DNA from: Desulfobacteraceae bacterium | GTDB lineage: Bacteria; Desulfobacterota; Desulfobacteria; Desulfobacterales; Desulfosalsimonadaceae | Assembly: GCA_003599885.1 (NCBI GenBank) | Contig: QZKW01000033.1 | Coordinates: 1 to 57,026, forward strand | Direction of reading: 5' to 3' | DNA length: 57,026 nucleotides | Shown: positions 36,623 through 44,273 of the stretch, piece by piece | Numbering within the stretch: position 1 is the stretch's first letter | Layout of the letters: each line of letters starts with the position of its first letter | The notes under the pieces: model-generated | The model's input: only the letters and a program-made list of their open reading frames with translations | Database searches by the model: none | What the model was told of the DNA's origin: nothing | Translations under genes and position numbers: made by a program

Positions 36623-37630
36623 TTAAAACTGCCTTAGAAACCTGAGGTCGCTTTCAAAAAACATGCGGAGATCGTTGATGCCGTATTTCAGCATGGCGAG
36701 CCGTTCCACCCCCATGCCAAAGGCAAAGCCGGAGAATATAGAGGTGTCGTACCCGACATTTTCAAATACCGCCGGATGCACCATGCCGCATCCCATGACT
36801 TCCAGCCAGCCGGTCTGGGAGCATACTTTGCACCCTTTCCCCCGGCACATGACGCATAGGATGTCCACTTCCGCGCTGGGCTCGGTAAATGGGAAAAAGC
36901 TGGGCCGGAACCGGAGGCGGATGTTCTCATCAAAAATCTGATGCACCAGCGATTCCAGAATGCCCTTTAAATCGCCGAAGGAAACCTCTTCATCCACCAG
37001 AAGACCTTCCACCTGATGAAACATGGGGGTGTGGGTGAGGTCGGAATCACATCGGTAAACTTTTCCGGGGGCCACGATTCGGATCGGAGGGGCATTCTGC
37101 TCCATCACATGGACCTGGATCGGAGACGTATGGGTTCTTAAAACTATGTTTTCGGATACATAAAAGGTGTCCTGCATATCCCTTGCCGGGTGGTTTTTGG
37201 GGATATTCAGTGCCTCAAAATTGTAATAATCATTTTCGACTTCCGGACCTTCGGCAATGTCAAATCCCATTCGGGCGAAGATGCTGCATATGTGCCGGGT
37301 GATGGTCGTGATCGGGTGCAGAGATCCCTGTGGGGAGGGACGGCCGGGTAAAGAGACATCAATGGCATCGGAGTCATCTGAAAAGTCGGCTTCCATGCGT
37401 TTTGCTGCTTCTTCAAACGCGCTTTCCAGCCTTTTTTTGGTGATATTGGCCTGTTTGCCGGCTTCGGGGCGTTCGTCAACCGGAAGTTCGGAAATGTTTC
37501 TTAAAAATAAAGTTACAAGTCCCTTTCTGCCAAGATATTTGACGGAAAGGGACTTTATTTGTTCAACGTCTGAAGCATCTGAAAGCAAGGCAAGCGCTTC
37601 GGCTTCAATCTGTTCGATGCGGTTTTCCAA
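36623..37630 (-). CDS. pheS: Phenylalanyl-tRNA synthetase alpha subunit (335 aa)
   Basis: Class II synthetase subunit charging tRNA-Phe. Motif 2 is in PGKVYRCDSDLTHTPMFHQV, motif 3 in GFAFGMGVERLAMLKYG; an N-terminal coiled coil precedes the core. The start codon is TTG at 37630: no in-frame ATG exists between the upstream stop and the conserved MENRIEQIE region. The preceding AGCAGAG is a weak ribosome site. It lies about 55 bp downstream of rplT. Confidence 0.96.
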   Translation of the reverse strand: MENRIEQIEAEALALLSDASDVEQIKSLSVKYLGRKGLVTLFLRNISELPVDERPEAGKQANITKKRLESAFEEAAKRMEADFSDDSDAIDVSLPGRPSPQGSLHPITTITRHICSIFARMGFDIAEGPEVENDYYNFEALNIPKNHPARDMQDTFYVSENIVLRTHTSPIQVHVMEQNAPPIRIVAPGKVYRCDSDLTHTPMFHQVEGLLVDEEVSFGDLKGILESLVHQIFDENIRLRFRPSFFPFTEPSAEVDILCVMCRGKGCKVCSQTGWLEVMGCGMVHPAVFENVGYDTSIFSGFAFGMGVERLAMLKYGINDLRMFFESDLRFLRQF

Positions 37631-37687
37631 TGGTAAACACTCTGCTGATAAAACGGATTTTCAACGGCCGTTACTGCGGTCTCATAT

Positions 37688-38035
37688 TTAATGAACGGTA
37701 GCTCTTGCAGCCAGTTGAGCGAATGCACCCGGGTCAGATATGACCAGATCTGCCAAAATTTTTCTGTCGATTTCAATACCGGCCAGTTTTAATCCATGAA
37801 TGAATTTGCTGTATGACATGTCGTTCATACGGGCGCCGGCATTGATTCGGGTAATCCATAATTTGCGAAAATCTCTTTTGCGTGCTTTTCTGTCCCGGTA
37901 TGCAAACGCGAGTGCCCTGTCGACGGTATCTGCCGCAGTGCGGAATAATTTGCTATGTCCGCCACGAAAGCCCTTGGCCAGTTTTAAGACCTTATTTCTT
38001 CGTCTTCTTGCTTTGAATCCTCTTTTAATTCGCAT
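37688..38035 (-). CDS. rplT: 50S ribosomal protein L20 (115 aa)
   Basis: [40 protein letters not shown] and the globular C-terminus ([17 protein letters not shown]) are those of L20, which binds 23S rRNA and represses its own operon. AAGGAGATGG precedes the ATG. It sits 26 bp after rpmI. Confidence 0.98.
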   Translation of the reverse strand: MRIKRGFKARRRRNKVLKLAKGFRGGHSKLFRTAADTVDRALAFAYRDRKARKRDFRKLWITRINAGARMNDMSYSKFIHGLKLAGIEIDRKILADLVISDPGAFAQLAARATVH

Positions 38036-38061
38036 GATCCATCTCCTTAAGATGCGTATAC

Positions 38062-38259
38062 TTACCCGTTTGGAAGCAGGCGTCTGATTTCTTTCATGTT
38101 GGTGCTGTCGACAACCTGGGCCTGCCGCAGCGATCGTTTTCGCTTGCGGGTTTTTTTAGTCAGAATATGACTGGCATTCGCTTTTGAAAATTTATATTTA
38201 CCGGTTCCGGTTTTCCGGAATCGTTTTGCGGCTGATCGGTTGGTTTTAATTTTTGGCAT
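38062..38259 (-). CDS. rpmI: 50S ribosomal protein L35 (65 aa)
   Basis: [20 protein letters not shown] and the end [10 protein letters not shown] are typical. The ATG at 38259 gives exactly the family length and lies 7 bases after AAGGAG; the ATG six bases earlier would be too close to it. Separated from infC by 249 bp containing a terminator-like hairpin. Confidence 0.97.
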   Translation of the reverse strand: MPKIKTNRSAAKRFRKTGTGKYKFSKANASHILTKKTRKRKRSLRQAQVVDSTNMKEIRRLLPNG

Positions 38260-38345
38260 CGCCATACTCCTTGTGGATTCGGTATTAAACAAAATTTTTT
38301 GCTCAGATCAACTCTTTTTTTTAAAAGCGTATCTGCAAATAACAT

Positions 38346-38386
38346 ATAGAAAAATATATGGCGCGGACGTTTTTATCCGCGCCATA
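38346..38386 (-). terminator. Terminator-like hairpin between infC and rpmI (possible attenuator)
   Basis: TATGGCGCGGA pairs with TCCGCGCCATA (11 bp, 8-base loop, 38357-38386). On the minus strand it is followed by TATTTTTCTAT. It lies about 120 bp after the infC stop and 100 bp before rpmI, so it should reduce read-through or be a control point. L20 is known to autoregulate this operon through leader RNA in other bacteria, which makes regulation here plausible. Confidence 0.7.
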
Positions 38387-38508
38387 CTATACTAAAATTT
38401 ATTATAAATACAAGTCGTTGATGCACTTATTGAAAATTATGAGTCCATCCCGCACCGTATAAACGAAGACTCAACCGGATTTTCCGGGCACAAGCGCTGT
38501 CAGTGAAA

Positions 38509-39033
38509 TTATCGGGGTGCCAGTGTCATATGCATGATGCGGCCTTCCATTCTGGACGACTGCTCAACGACGGCGTATTCACTTGTATTTTCAGCTATCT
38601 TGTCAAGCAGTGTCCTTCCCATATGGGTAAGGGTGATTTCTCGCCCCCGGAAGACGACCGTAACTTTCACTTTGTTTTTCTTTTCAATAAATTTCTGTAT
38701 ATGGCCGATTTTGATTTCCAGATCATGGGTGTCTGTCTTGGGACGGACTTTGATTTCTTTTATCTGGAAAGTCGTTTGCTTTTTTTTGGCTTCCTGCGTC
38801 TTTTTTGTCTGCTCGTATTTAAAGCGGCCATAGTCCATTATTTTGCATACTGGAGGATCGGCATTGGGTGAAATTTCAACAAGATCCAATCCGAATTCCT
38901 CGGCTGCGGCAAGCGCCGCCTGAATCGTTATGACCCCAAGTTGATTTCCTTCAGGATCAATTGTCCGTACCTCATTGACTTTAATTTCCTCGTTGATCCT
39001 GGTTTGACCACCGTTCTGTCGTAGCTTAGCTAT
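38509..39033 (-). CDS. infC: Translation initiation factor IF-3, AUA start (174 aa)
   Basis: The frame reads IAKLRQNGGQTRINEEIKV, then VRTIDPEGNQLGVITIQAAL, FGLDLVEISPNADPPVCKIM and ends in HMTLAPR, a full IF-3. No ATG, GTG or TTG lies at the expected N-terminus; the frame can begin at ATA (39031-39033), 6 bases after a strong GGGAGGT. That gives 174 residues, the family length. infC starting at AUU in E. coli lets IF-3 repress its own translation, because IF-3 itself rejects non-canonical starts; AUA here suggests the same feedback. An ATG at 38889 would lose the conserved N-terminal domain. First gene of the infC-rpmI-rplT-pheST operon; thrS is not upstream. Confidence 0.93.
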   Translation of the reverse strand: MAKLRQNGGQTRINEEIKVNEVRTIDPEGNQLGVITIQAALAAAEEFGLDLVEISPNADPPVCKIMDYGRFKYEQTKKTQEAKKKQTTFQIKEIKVRPKTDTHDLEIKIGHIQKFIEKKNKVKVTVVFRGREITLTHMGRTLLDKIAENTSEYAVVEQSSRMEGRIMHMTLAPR

Positions 39034-39279
39034 TCTTCCACCTCCCGCTGTTTTTGTTGAAAAACGCCACGTATTTACCTATTTAAGATGGCTGTAAATC
39101 TTCTAATCTTTTAACCTTTATACAAAAAAAATAGAATATGCAAGAAAAATCAAGCAACTGTTGCAGGTGCAGGTCAATGCCTGTAAATCGCTGCTACAAA
39201 AAAAATATGATTGATATCATGGGAAAAATGGCAATACAATATTAATTTTAATAAAAATTTTTTTACAGGGAATGGCGCT

Positions 39280-39987
39280 ATGGAAGATGGAATAATTAAA
39301 GAAGTATCTGAAAATGAACGGTTTAATTTTGACTGTCAGTGCCAGGTGCCGTGTTTTAACCAATGCTGCCGTGACTTGAATCAGTTTTTAACGCCTTATG
39401 ACATTATCCGGATAAAAAATCATTTGAACATTTCCTCCACTTTTTTTTTAGAACAGTATACGGAAACGCATATCGGCCCTCAAACACGCCTGCCGGTAAT
39501 CACCATAAAGCCTGCGGCAGGGCATGAACGAAAATGCCCATTTGTTACCCCTCTCGGATGCAGCGTCTATGAGGGCAGGCCGTCATCATGCCGCATGTAT
39601 CCAGTCATTCGCGTTTTATCCCGATCGAGGGAATCCCGTGAAACACATATCCGGTATGCGTTAATACAGGAACCCCATTGCCGGGGATTTGAGCAACCCA
39701 GAAGTTTAACCGTCAAAGAATGGATGAGCGGCCAGGAGCTTGAACCGTTTAATGAGATGAATGATTTGATGATGGATATTATCAGCCTCAAAACCCGGCA
39801 CATGCCGGGGTATTTAAATGATGATATTAAGCGGCTTTTTTTTACCATATGTTATGATATTGACGGTTTCCGTGCAGAAATAGGCAAGTCCGGCAACCCA
39901 TTCATTCAAATTCCGGATTCAGTGATAGATGATGACGTGGAACTGTTGCGATTCGGAATGGCATATCTCCAGGATGTTTTCACATAA
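39280..39987 (+). CDS. YkgJ-family cysteine-cluster protein, copy 1 (235 aa)
   Basis: CxxxxxCxxCC cluster near the N-terminus (CQCQVPCFNQCC at about residue 19), the core SVYEGRPSSCRMYP, and a later PHCRGFE that together form the zinc/iron-binding fold of PF03692. ATG 39280 is preferred: CAGGGA lies upstream and similarity to copy 2 starts there. Similar in length and pattern to the gene at 41040, so a duplication. No enzymatic role is established for the family; metal chelation is inferred. It is separated from the SDR-like gene by 27 bp and both are on the plus strand. Confidence 0.85.
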   Translation: MEDGIIKEVSENERFNFDCQCQVPCFNQCCRDLNQFLTPYDIIRIKNHLNISSTFFLEQYTETHIGPQTRLPVITIKPAAGHERKCPFVTPLGCSVYEGRPSSCRMYPVIRVLSRSRESRETHIRYALIQEPHCRGFEQPRSLTVKEWMSGQELEPFNEMNDLMMDIISLKTRHMPGYLNDDIKRLFFTICYDIDGFRAEIGKSGNPFIQIPDSVIDDDVELLRFGMAYLQDVFT

Positions 39988-40014
39988 CGGTTTAACTACA
40001 TTGGAACAGGCGAT

Positions 40015-40830
40015 ATGGAAATAAAAAATCAGGTGGCGCTGGTTCTCGGCGGGATTAAAGGCATTGGAAAAGGCATCGGGCTGGCCCTTGCAAAAGCAGG
40101 GATAAACGTTGCACTGACCTATTATGACTGGGAAGAATCGCTTGATGAAATGAAACTGGATTTTGCCGATATGGGTGGCGATCCCCTGATCATCCGGGTG
40201 AATTTGCGGGACACCGATGCCATCAGCTACATGGTGCAACAGGTGATTGATCGTTTCGGGCGACTGGATATTCTCATTAATAATATTGAGCGAGGGGGAT
40301 GGCCGGTCGTCCATGGAACGTATACCCGTGATCAGTGGGATTTGGAGATGGAAACAACGCTCCGGGCCAAAAAATGGGTATTTGAGTCGGCATTCCCATG
40401 GCTTAAACAATCAGAGAATGGGTGCGTTATTAATTTCTCGTCCATTGCCGGCATAGTGGGACGGTCCGGTCCCGCCAGTTATATTTTTAATGAGGGATAC
40501 GCTCTGGCCAGCCGGGGAACATCTTTGTTAACCGAGACTTGGGCGCGCTTAGGGGCCCCGAATGTCCGGGTGAATGAAATCATGCTGGGTTTTTTTGAAA
40601 CCCGTCATGCGGAAAAAACACGGGGGTGGGGGCTGCTGACCGATGATCAGCGTCAGGCAGTGGTGGCGCATACGCTTTTGCAGCGCACCGGAAAAATCAG
40701 GGATGTGGTTCAGGCGGTTTTATTTATTTTAAAGGATGCGCCGTTTATGACCGGCAGCGTGATCCGGCTGGATGGCGGGTACGTGATCGGCGGCGATCTC
40801 GTGGCCGCGATGCCTGACGGCGTGGAATAA
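40015..40830 (+). CDS. SDR-fold oxidoreductase lacking the catalytic lysine (271 aa)
   Basis: Rossmann NAD(P)-binding signature VALVLGGIKGIGKGIGLALA at residues 8-27, DRFGRLDILINNIERGG, VINFSSIAGIVGRSGPASY and a C-terminal MTGSVIRLDGGYV are all of SDR type. The usual active site YxxxK reads YIFNE, so the lysine is replaced by glutamate, and NNAG reads NNIE. The protein may bind a nucleotide without normal SDR catalysis, or use a different mechanism. FabG-type reductases are the nearest look-alikes. Lies between two YkgJ-type genes. Confidence 0.85.
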   Translation: MEIKNQVALVLGGIKGIGKGIGLALAKAGINVALTYYDWEESLDEMKLDFADMGGDPLIIRVNLRDTDAISYMVQQVIDRFGRLDILINNIERGGWPVVHGTYTRDQWDLEMETTLRAKKWVFESAFPWLKQSENGCVINFSSIAGIVGRSGPASYIFNEGYALASRGTSLLTETWARLGAPNVRVNEIMLGFFETRHAEKTRGWGLLTDDQRQAVVAHTLLQRTGKIRDVVQAVLFILKDAPFMTGSVIRLDGGYVIGGDLVAAMPDGVE

Positions 40831-41039
40831 AAAATATTTTAAATGATTATGATTTCAAGTGCTGAGGCTAAAATCCGCGATTAAAAATATGTTGATTTGA
40901 AGCCTCATATTGATAAGGATAGCGACTCAGGTTTTTTTTGCTCCGGACGTCCTGACCGTCGTTTTTATCTTTGGAGCGCTTTTTTTGAGATGTTACTAAA
41001 TAATAAATTGATACACTATATTAAGGAGAGTGGTTTTAA

Positions 41040-41864
41040 ATGAGTGAAACAGAAAACAATACAGCCTATATACCGCCGGTTCAACTGAGTGAAAACAGCC
41101 GGTTTCAATTTAAATGCCATCCCGGGGTCCCGTGTTTTACGCAGTGCTGCCGCGGAATAGACATTATGCTGACGCCCTATGATGTGATCCGGCTGAAGAA
41201 CCGGATGGGAATTCCATCTGAGGATTTTCTGGCGCTTTACACCAAGCCCCATCTTCTGGAGACCACCGATCTTCCGGTCATTACCTTGAAAATGATGGAT
41301 GATGAGCAGAAATCCTGCCCGTTTGTCAGAAAAGACGGATGCATTGTCTACGAAGACCGGCCCACGACCTGCCGGTATTATCCTTTGGGCGTGGCGACCT
41401 TGAGTTACAAGGAGCAGCAGAAAGACGGATTTTATATTTTTATTAATGAGCCCCATTGCAAAGGGTTTGAGGAAAAAGATCAATGGACGGTGTCGGAATG
41501 GCGGAAAAATCAGGGCGTTGATATTCATGATGAAATCAATGAATTATGGACGGACCTGATTGTCAGAAAAAAATCGATTCCGAAAAATGTCCAGCTGACG
41601 GAAAAAACCAAGAAAATGTTCTTTACAGCAAGTTATGATATGGACGGTTTCAGGCGGTTTGTCTTTGAAAGCTCCTTTTTGACATTGTACGATATCGACA
41701 AAACAACACTGGAAGAAATCCGGTCCGACGAAATTGCCCTGCTGCGTTTTGGATTCAAATGGTTAAAATGGCTGATGTTCAAGGAAGGCGATTTCCGGTT
41801 AATTGAGTCGTCCCTGTCTGAAAGACAGGAAAAGATCAAAGCCCGGCAATCAGACGTTTCCTGA
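41040..41864 (+). CDS. YkgJ-family cysteine-cluster protein, copy 2 (274 aa)
   Basis: CHPGVPCFTQCC at about residues 28-39, CPFVRKDGCIVYEDRPTTCR around residue 100, and EPHCKGFEEK give the same metal-binding layout as copy 1, with QFKCHPGVPCF matching FDCQCQVPCF and FFTASYDMDGFR matching FFTICYDIDGFR. The C-terminus is longer and basic. It starts after a 209-bp AT-rich gap with AAGGAGAG before the ATG, so it may have its own promoter. A strong terminator follows. Confidence 0.88.
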   Translation: MSETENNTAYIPPVQLSENSRFQFKCHPGVPCFTQCCRGIDIMLTPYDVIRLKNRMGIPSEDFLALYTKPHLLETTDLPVITLKMMDDEQKSCPFVRKDGCIVYEDRPTTCRYYPLGVATLSYKEQQKDGFYIFINEPHCKGFEEKDQWTVSEWRKNQGVDIHDEINELWTDLIVRKKSIPKNVQLTEKTKKMFFTASYDMDGFRRFVFESSFLTLYDIDKTTLEEIRSDEIALLRFGFKWLKWLMFKEGDFRLIESSLSERQEKIKARQSDVS

Positions 41865-41929
41865 GCGGGTTTTTAATCAACCGGGAAAATTTTTAAAGGG
41901 CGCGGGAGATGCGCTTTGGAGTCAAATTG

Positions 41930-41969
41930 AATACCCCCGGCACACAGGATGTGGGCCGGGGGTATTTTT
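41930..41969 (+). terminator. Intrinsic terminator after YkgJ copy 2
   Basis: AATACCCCCGGC (41930-41941) pairs with GCCGGGGGTATT (41955-41966), followed by TTT. It separates the plus-strand cluster from the convergent dapA-like gene. Confidence 0.9.
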
Positions 41970-42009
41970 ATTGAAATCGCTTCTTGCGGAACATTCAGGT
42001 TATGGATTG

Positions 42010-43044
42010 CTAATAGGTTTTATAGAACAAGGATTCCCAGTTTTTGGGGTCATGGATGCGCGCAGCAATATCGATATTGAAGAATTCTGCCGCCGGCGCC
42101 AGAATTTCCGGGTTACCGGACTGCACCTGACGAACCGCTGACAAAACCTGTTCAATGCCGCTACGGGTCATTTTTCCCATAGGCCGTCTGCAGGGACCGG
42201 ACGGCATCCCTAAAATGTTCATCAGGGTTTTTACCGCCAAAGGGTTTCTGGCCCGGCAGAACGCTTCACCGTAAGGGGTTTGTTCTTTTGTTTTGACGGT
42301 GACCAGATCAAACAGCGGAAGAAGCGCGGTGTGATATTTTTCAGCTTCAGCAAATCGACCTTCAATTAACAAATTCACCATATCGCCGACCGCTTTTGGC
42401 GCAATGTTCGAGATAACGGAGATCACGCCGGTCGCCTTAATCTCCGGATCAGTCATCATGTCAAAGGTCATCCCGTCATCTCCGGACAGAATGGTATAAT
42501 CTTTTCCGCAGCACTTACGGGTGCGTTTCATGTTTTCCAGATTTCCCGTGGCTTCTTTGACGGCTCTTACATTCGGGCAGGTTTCGGCAAGAATCGCCAG
42601 GTCTTCCGGCAGCAATTGGGCACCGGTGCGACCGGGAATCACATAGGGAATGATGTCAGTGGATGGAAATGTCTTTGCCACGGGCTCAACATATTCTTTT
42701 CGAATTTCAAGTGAACTCGGACCGTTATAATATGGATCAACCAGCAGGACGGCATCCACGCCGGCCCTGATGGCCTGCTCGGTGGCGGCAAGGGCTTCAT
42801 TCGTATTATTGCTGCCGGTTCCCGCAATGCACAGGCAATGGTTTTTTGAATTTTCGGAAACTTCCTGAATCACCCGGTTGTGTTCAGCCCAGGTCAGAGT
42901 CGGGCTTTCACCGGTGGTACCCATCGCCAGAATGCCGGTGATGCCGTTTTTAATCTGAAAATTGACCAGTTGCGCAAGGCCGTCGTAGTCGACAGACGTC
43001 TGTGTAAAGGGTGTGATGATGGCCGTATAACTTCCAGCGCGCAT
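42010..43044 (-). CDS. dapA: 4-hydroxy-tetrahydrodipicolinate synthase-like protein (DapA family), 344 aa
   Basis: TIM-barrel class I aldolase: ILAMGTTGESPTLTWAEH, DPYYNGPSSLEIRKEY, YVIPGRTGAQL and the Schiff-base lysine in VRAVKEATGNLENM. If a true DapA, it condenses pyruvate and aspartate semialdehyde for lysine and peptidoglycan synthesis. It is about 50 residues longer than the usual 290 owing to a C-terminal extension (APAAEFFNIDIAARIHDPKN), as in a subgroup found in deltaproteobacteria. No other lysine gene is adjacent, so a different 2-keto-acid aldolase role cannot be excluded. Confidence 0.85.
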   Translation of the reverse strand: MRAGSYTAIITPFTQTSVDYDGLAQLVNFQIKNGITGILAMGTTGESPTLTWAEHNRVIQEVSENSKNHCLCIAGTGSNNTNEALAATEQAIRAGVDAVLLVDPYYNGPSSLEIRKEYVEPVAKTFPSTDIIPYVIPGRTGAQLLPEDLAILAETCPNVRAVKEATGNLENMKRTRKCCGKDYTILSGDDGMTFDMMTDPEIKATGVISVISNIAPKAVGDMVNLLIEGRFAEAEKYHTALLPLFDLVTVKTKEQTPYGEAFCRARNPLAVKTLMNILGMPSGPCRRPMGKMTRSGIEQVLSAVRQVQSGNPEILAPAAEFFNIDIAARIHDPKNWESLFYKTY

Positions 43045-43162
43045 AAAACCTCCTAATTTATTCCCGAACTTTATTTTTTTTATTGAGCTTTAATTATTAA
43101 AAATTTTAAAAACTTGTCAATATAAAACAGATGGCGCAAGGTCTCAATTGAAATCCTCAGCT

Positions 43163-43203
43163 AAAACCGTCTTTTCTTTAAAATAAGCCAGAGAGACGGT
43201 TTT
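43163..43203. repeat. Stem-loop between the dapA-like and TPR genes
   Basis: AAAACCGTCT (43163-43172) pairs with AGACGGTTTT (43194-43203). It lies immediately before the -35 box of the TPR gene and may insulate the divergent promoters. Confidence 0.5.
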
Positions 43204-43213
43204 TGGATTTTGC

Positions 43214-43243
43214 TTGACAACGAAGGGCGCGGATTCCTATTAA
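43214..43243 (+). promoter_or_regulatory. Sigma-70 promoter of the TPR gene
   Basis: TTGACA (43214-43219), 18-bp spacer, TATTAA (43238-43243). The -35 is perfect; the start codon is 83 bp downstream. Confidence 0.6.
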
Positions 43244-43325
43244 AACAGTTTGGCGGGTTGAAGCGGTGAAACGCAATATTCGCATTATTTTTTGACGAAT
43301 CGAAAGTTATGAAGGAAATCATATT

Positions 43326-43949
43326 ATGGCTGAAAAAGAAAAAGTGGAAGCATTTATTGCCGAACAGCGGGCGTCCATACAGAGTAACGCCGATTGCGGT
43401 ATGTCCCACTACAATCTGGCGACCGGGCTGCTCAGTTTAAGGCGAATGGAAGAAGCGGAACAAGAGTTTAAAGAAGCCATCCGCTGCAGTCCGAGTCTTG
43501 CGGAAGCGTTTGTCCAATTGGGCGGGATCTGCCTCCAGCGGGGAGATCTTGACGGGTGTCTGGCCTATAATCAAGGGAGTGTGAATGCGCGGCCACGGTT
43601 TGCCGAAGGATATGGCAATATCGGATTTGTGCAGCTTCAAAAGGGCAATATTGATAAAGCGATTGAAGCCCTTGAAAAAGCGGTGAATTTTAATAACATG
43701 TTCATACAGGCATACACCACGCTGGCCAATGCTTACATGTTTAAAGGTCTGATCGATAAAAGCATTGAAATGAATTTAAAAGCCCTTGCCGTGAATCCGG
43801 ATTTCGCCATTGCCCATAACAATCTGGCCATCAATTATCTGGAAAAAAAAGAATATGAGCTGGCAGTAACTCACTGTGACAAGGCAAAGGAACTGGGGTA
43901 CGATGTCGCGCCGGAAATACTGGCGGAAATCGATCAGCATAGAAAATAG
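43326..43949 (+). CDS. Tetratricopeptide-repeat protein (207 aa)
   Basis: About five TPR units of 34 residues (SHYNLATGLLSLRRMEEAEQ, AFVQLGGICLQRGDLDGCL, GYGNIGFVQLQKGNIDKAIE, AYTTLANAYMFKGLIDKSIE, AHNNLAINYLEKKEYELAV). No signal peptide or membrane segment, so cytoplasmic. TPR proteins serve as scaffolds or assembly helpers. It lies 324 bp upstream of dsrA on the same strand but with its own promoter, and dsrA has its own too, so they are neighbours rather than one simple operon. A role with DsrAB is plausible but unproven. Confidence 0.9.
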   Translation: MAEKEKVEAFIAEQRASIQSNADCGMSHYNLATGLLSLRRMEEAEQEFKEAIRCSPSLAEAFVQLGGICLQRGDLDGCLAYNQGSVNARPRFAEGYGNIGFVQLQKGNIDKAIEALEKAVNFNNMFIQAYTTLANAYMFKGLIDKSIEMNLKALAVNPDFAIAHNNLAINYLEKKEYELAVTHCDKAKELGYDVAPEILAEIDQHRK

Positions 43950-44273
43950 TGAGTGGGGGCAGGGGAGCGGGCATCATAGGAGGCCCCTTCACTATCCTGT
44001 CTGTCGGGTACCTTTTTTATTGACATCAAATGTGTTGGGCCGTATTATCCTTGCTTTGATAAAAAAGTCTTGGAGCAGAATGCCCGAATTGTTAACAGTT
44101 TGATTATATAAATTAAACAGGTCTTTGTGTGGCGAAACACAGACATAGGGCGGTAATCTTATGTCTTCATTATATATAGGGTTTAGAAGTGGTGTCAGTT
44201 TCTGAGCGTCGTTAGTGCTTAATGCGCCAAAAAACAAGATGGTTAAATATTTTAAAAGAAAAGGGAGGTAACG
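43950..44273 (+). other. dsr upstream region and leader
   Basis: 324 bp with no gene. It carries the promoter at 44020-44048 and then about 220 nt of transcribed leader before dsrA. The leader includes a small TGTGT/ACACA dyad near 44127-44141 and ends in a strong GGGAGGTAACG ribosome site. Confidence 0.6.
44020..44048 (+). promoter_or_regulatory. Near-consensus sigma-70 promoter of the dsr operon
   Basis: TTGACA (44020-44025), 17-bp spacer, TATTAT (44043-44048): 11 of 12 consensus bases at ideal spacing. Expected transcription start is near 44055. This strength fits dsrAB being among the most abundant transcripts in sulfate reducers. Confidence 0.82.

Noticed and set aside
38509-38889. Shorter IF-3 starting at ATG 38889
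   Set aside because: It would remove the conserved N-terminal segment (RINEEIKV and IDPEGNQLGV), which is in frame and intact upstream back to the AUA.
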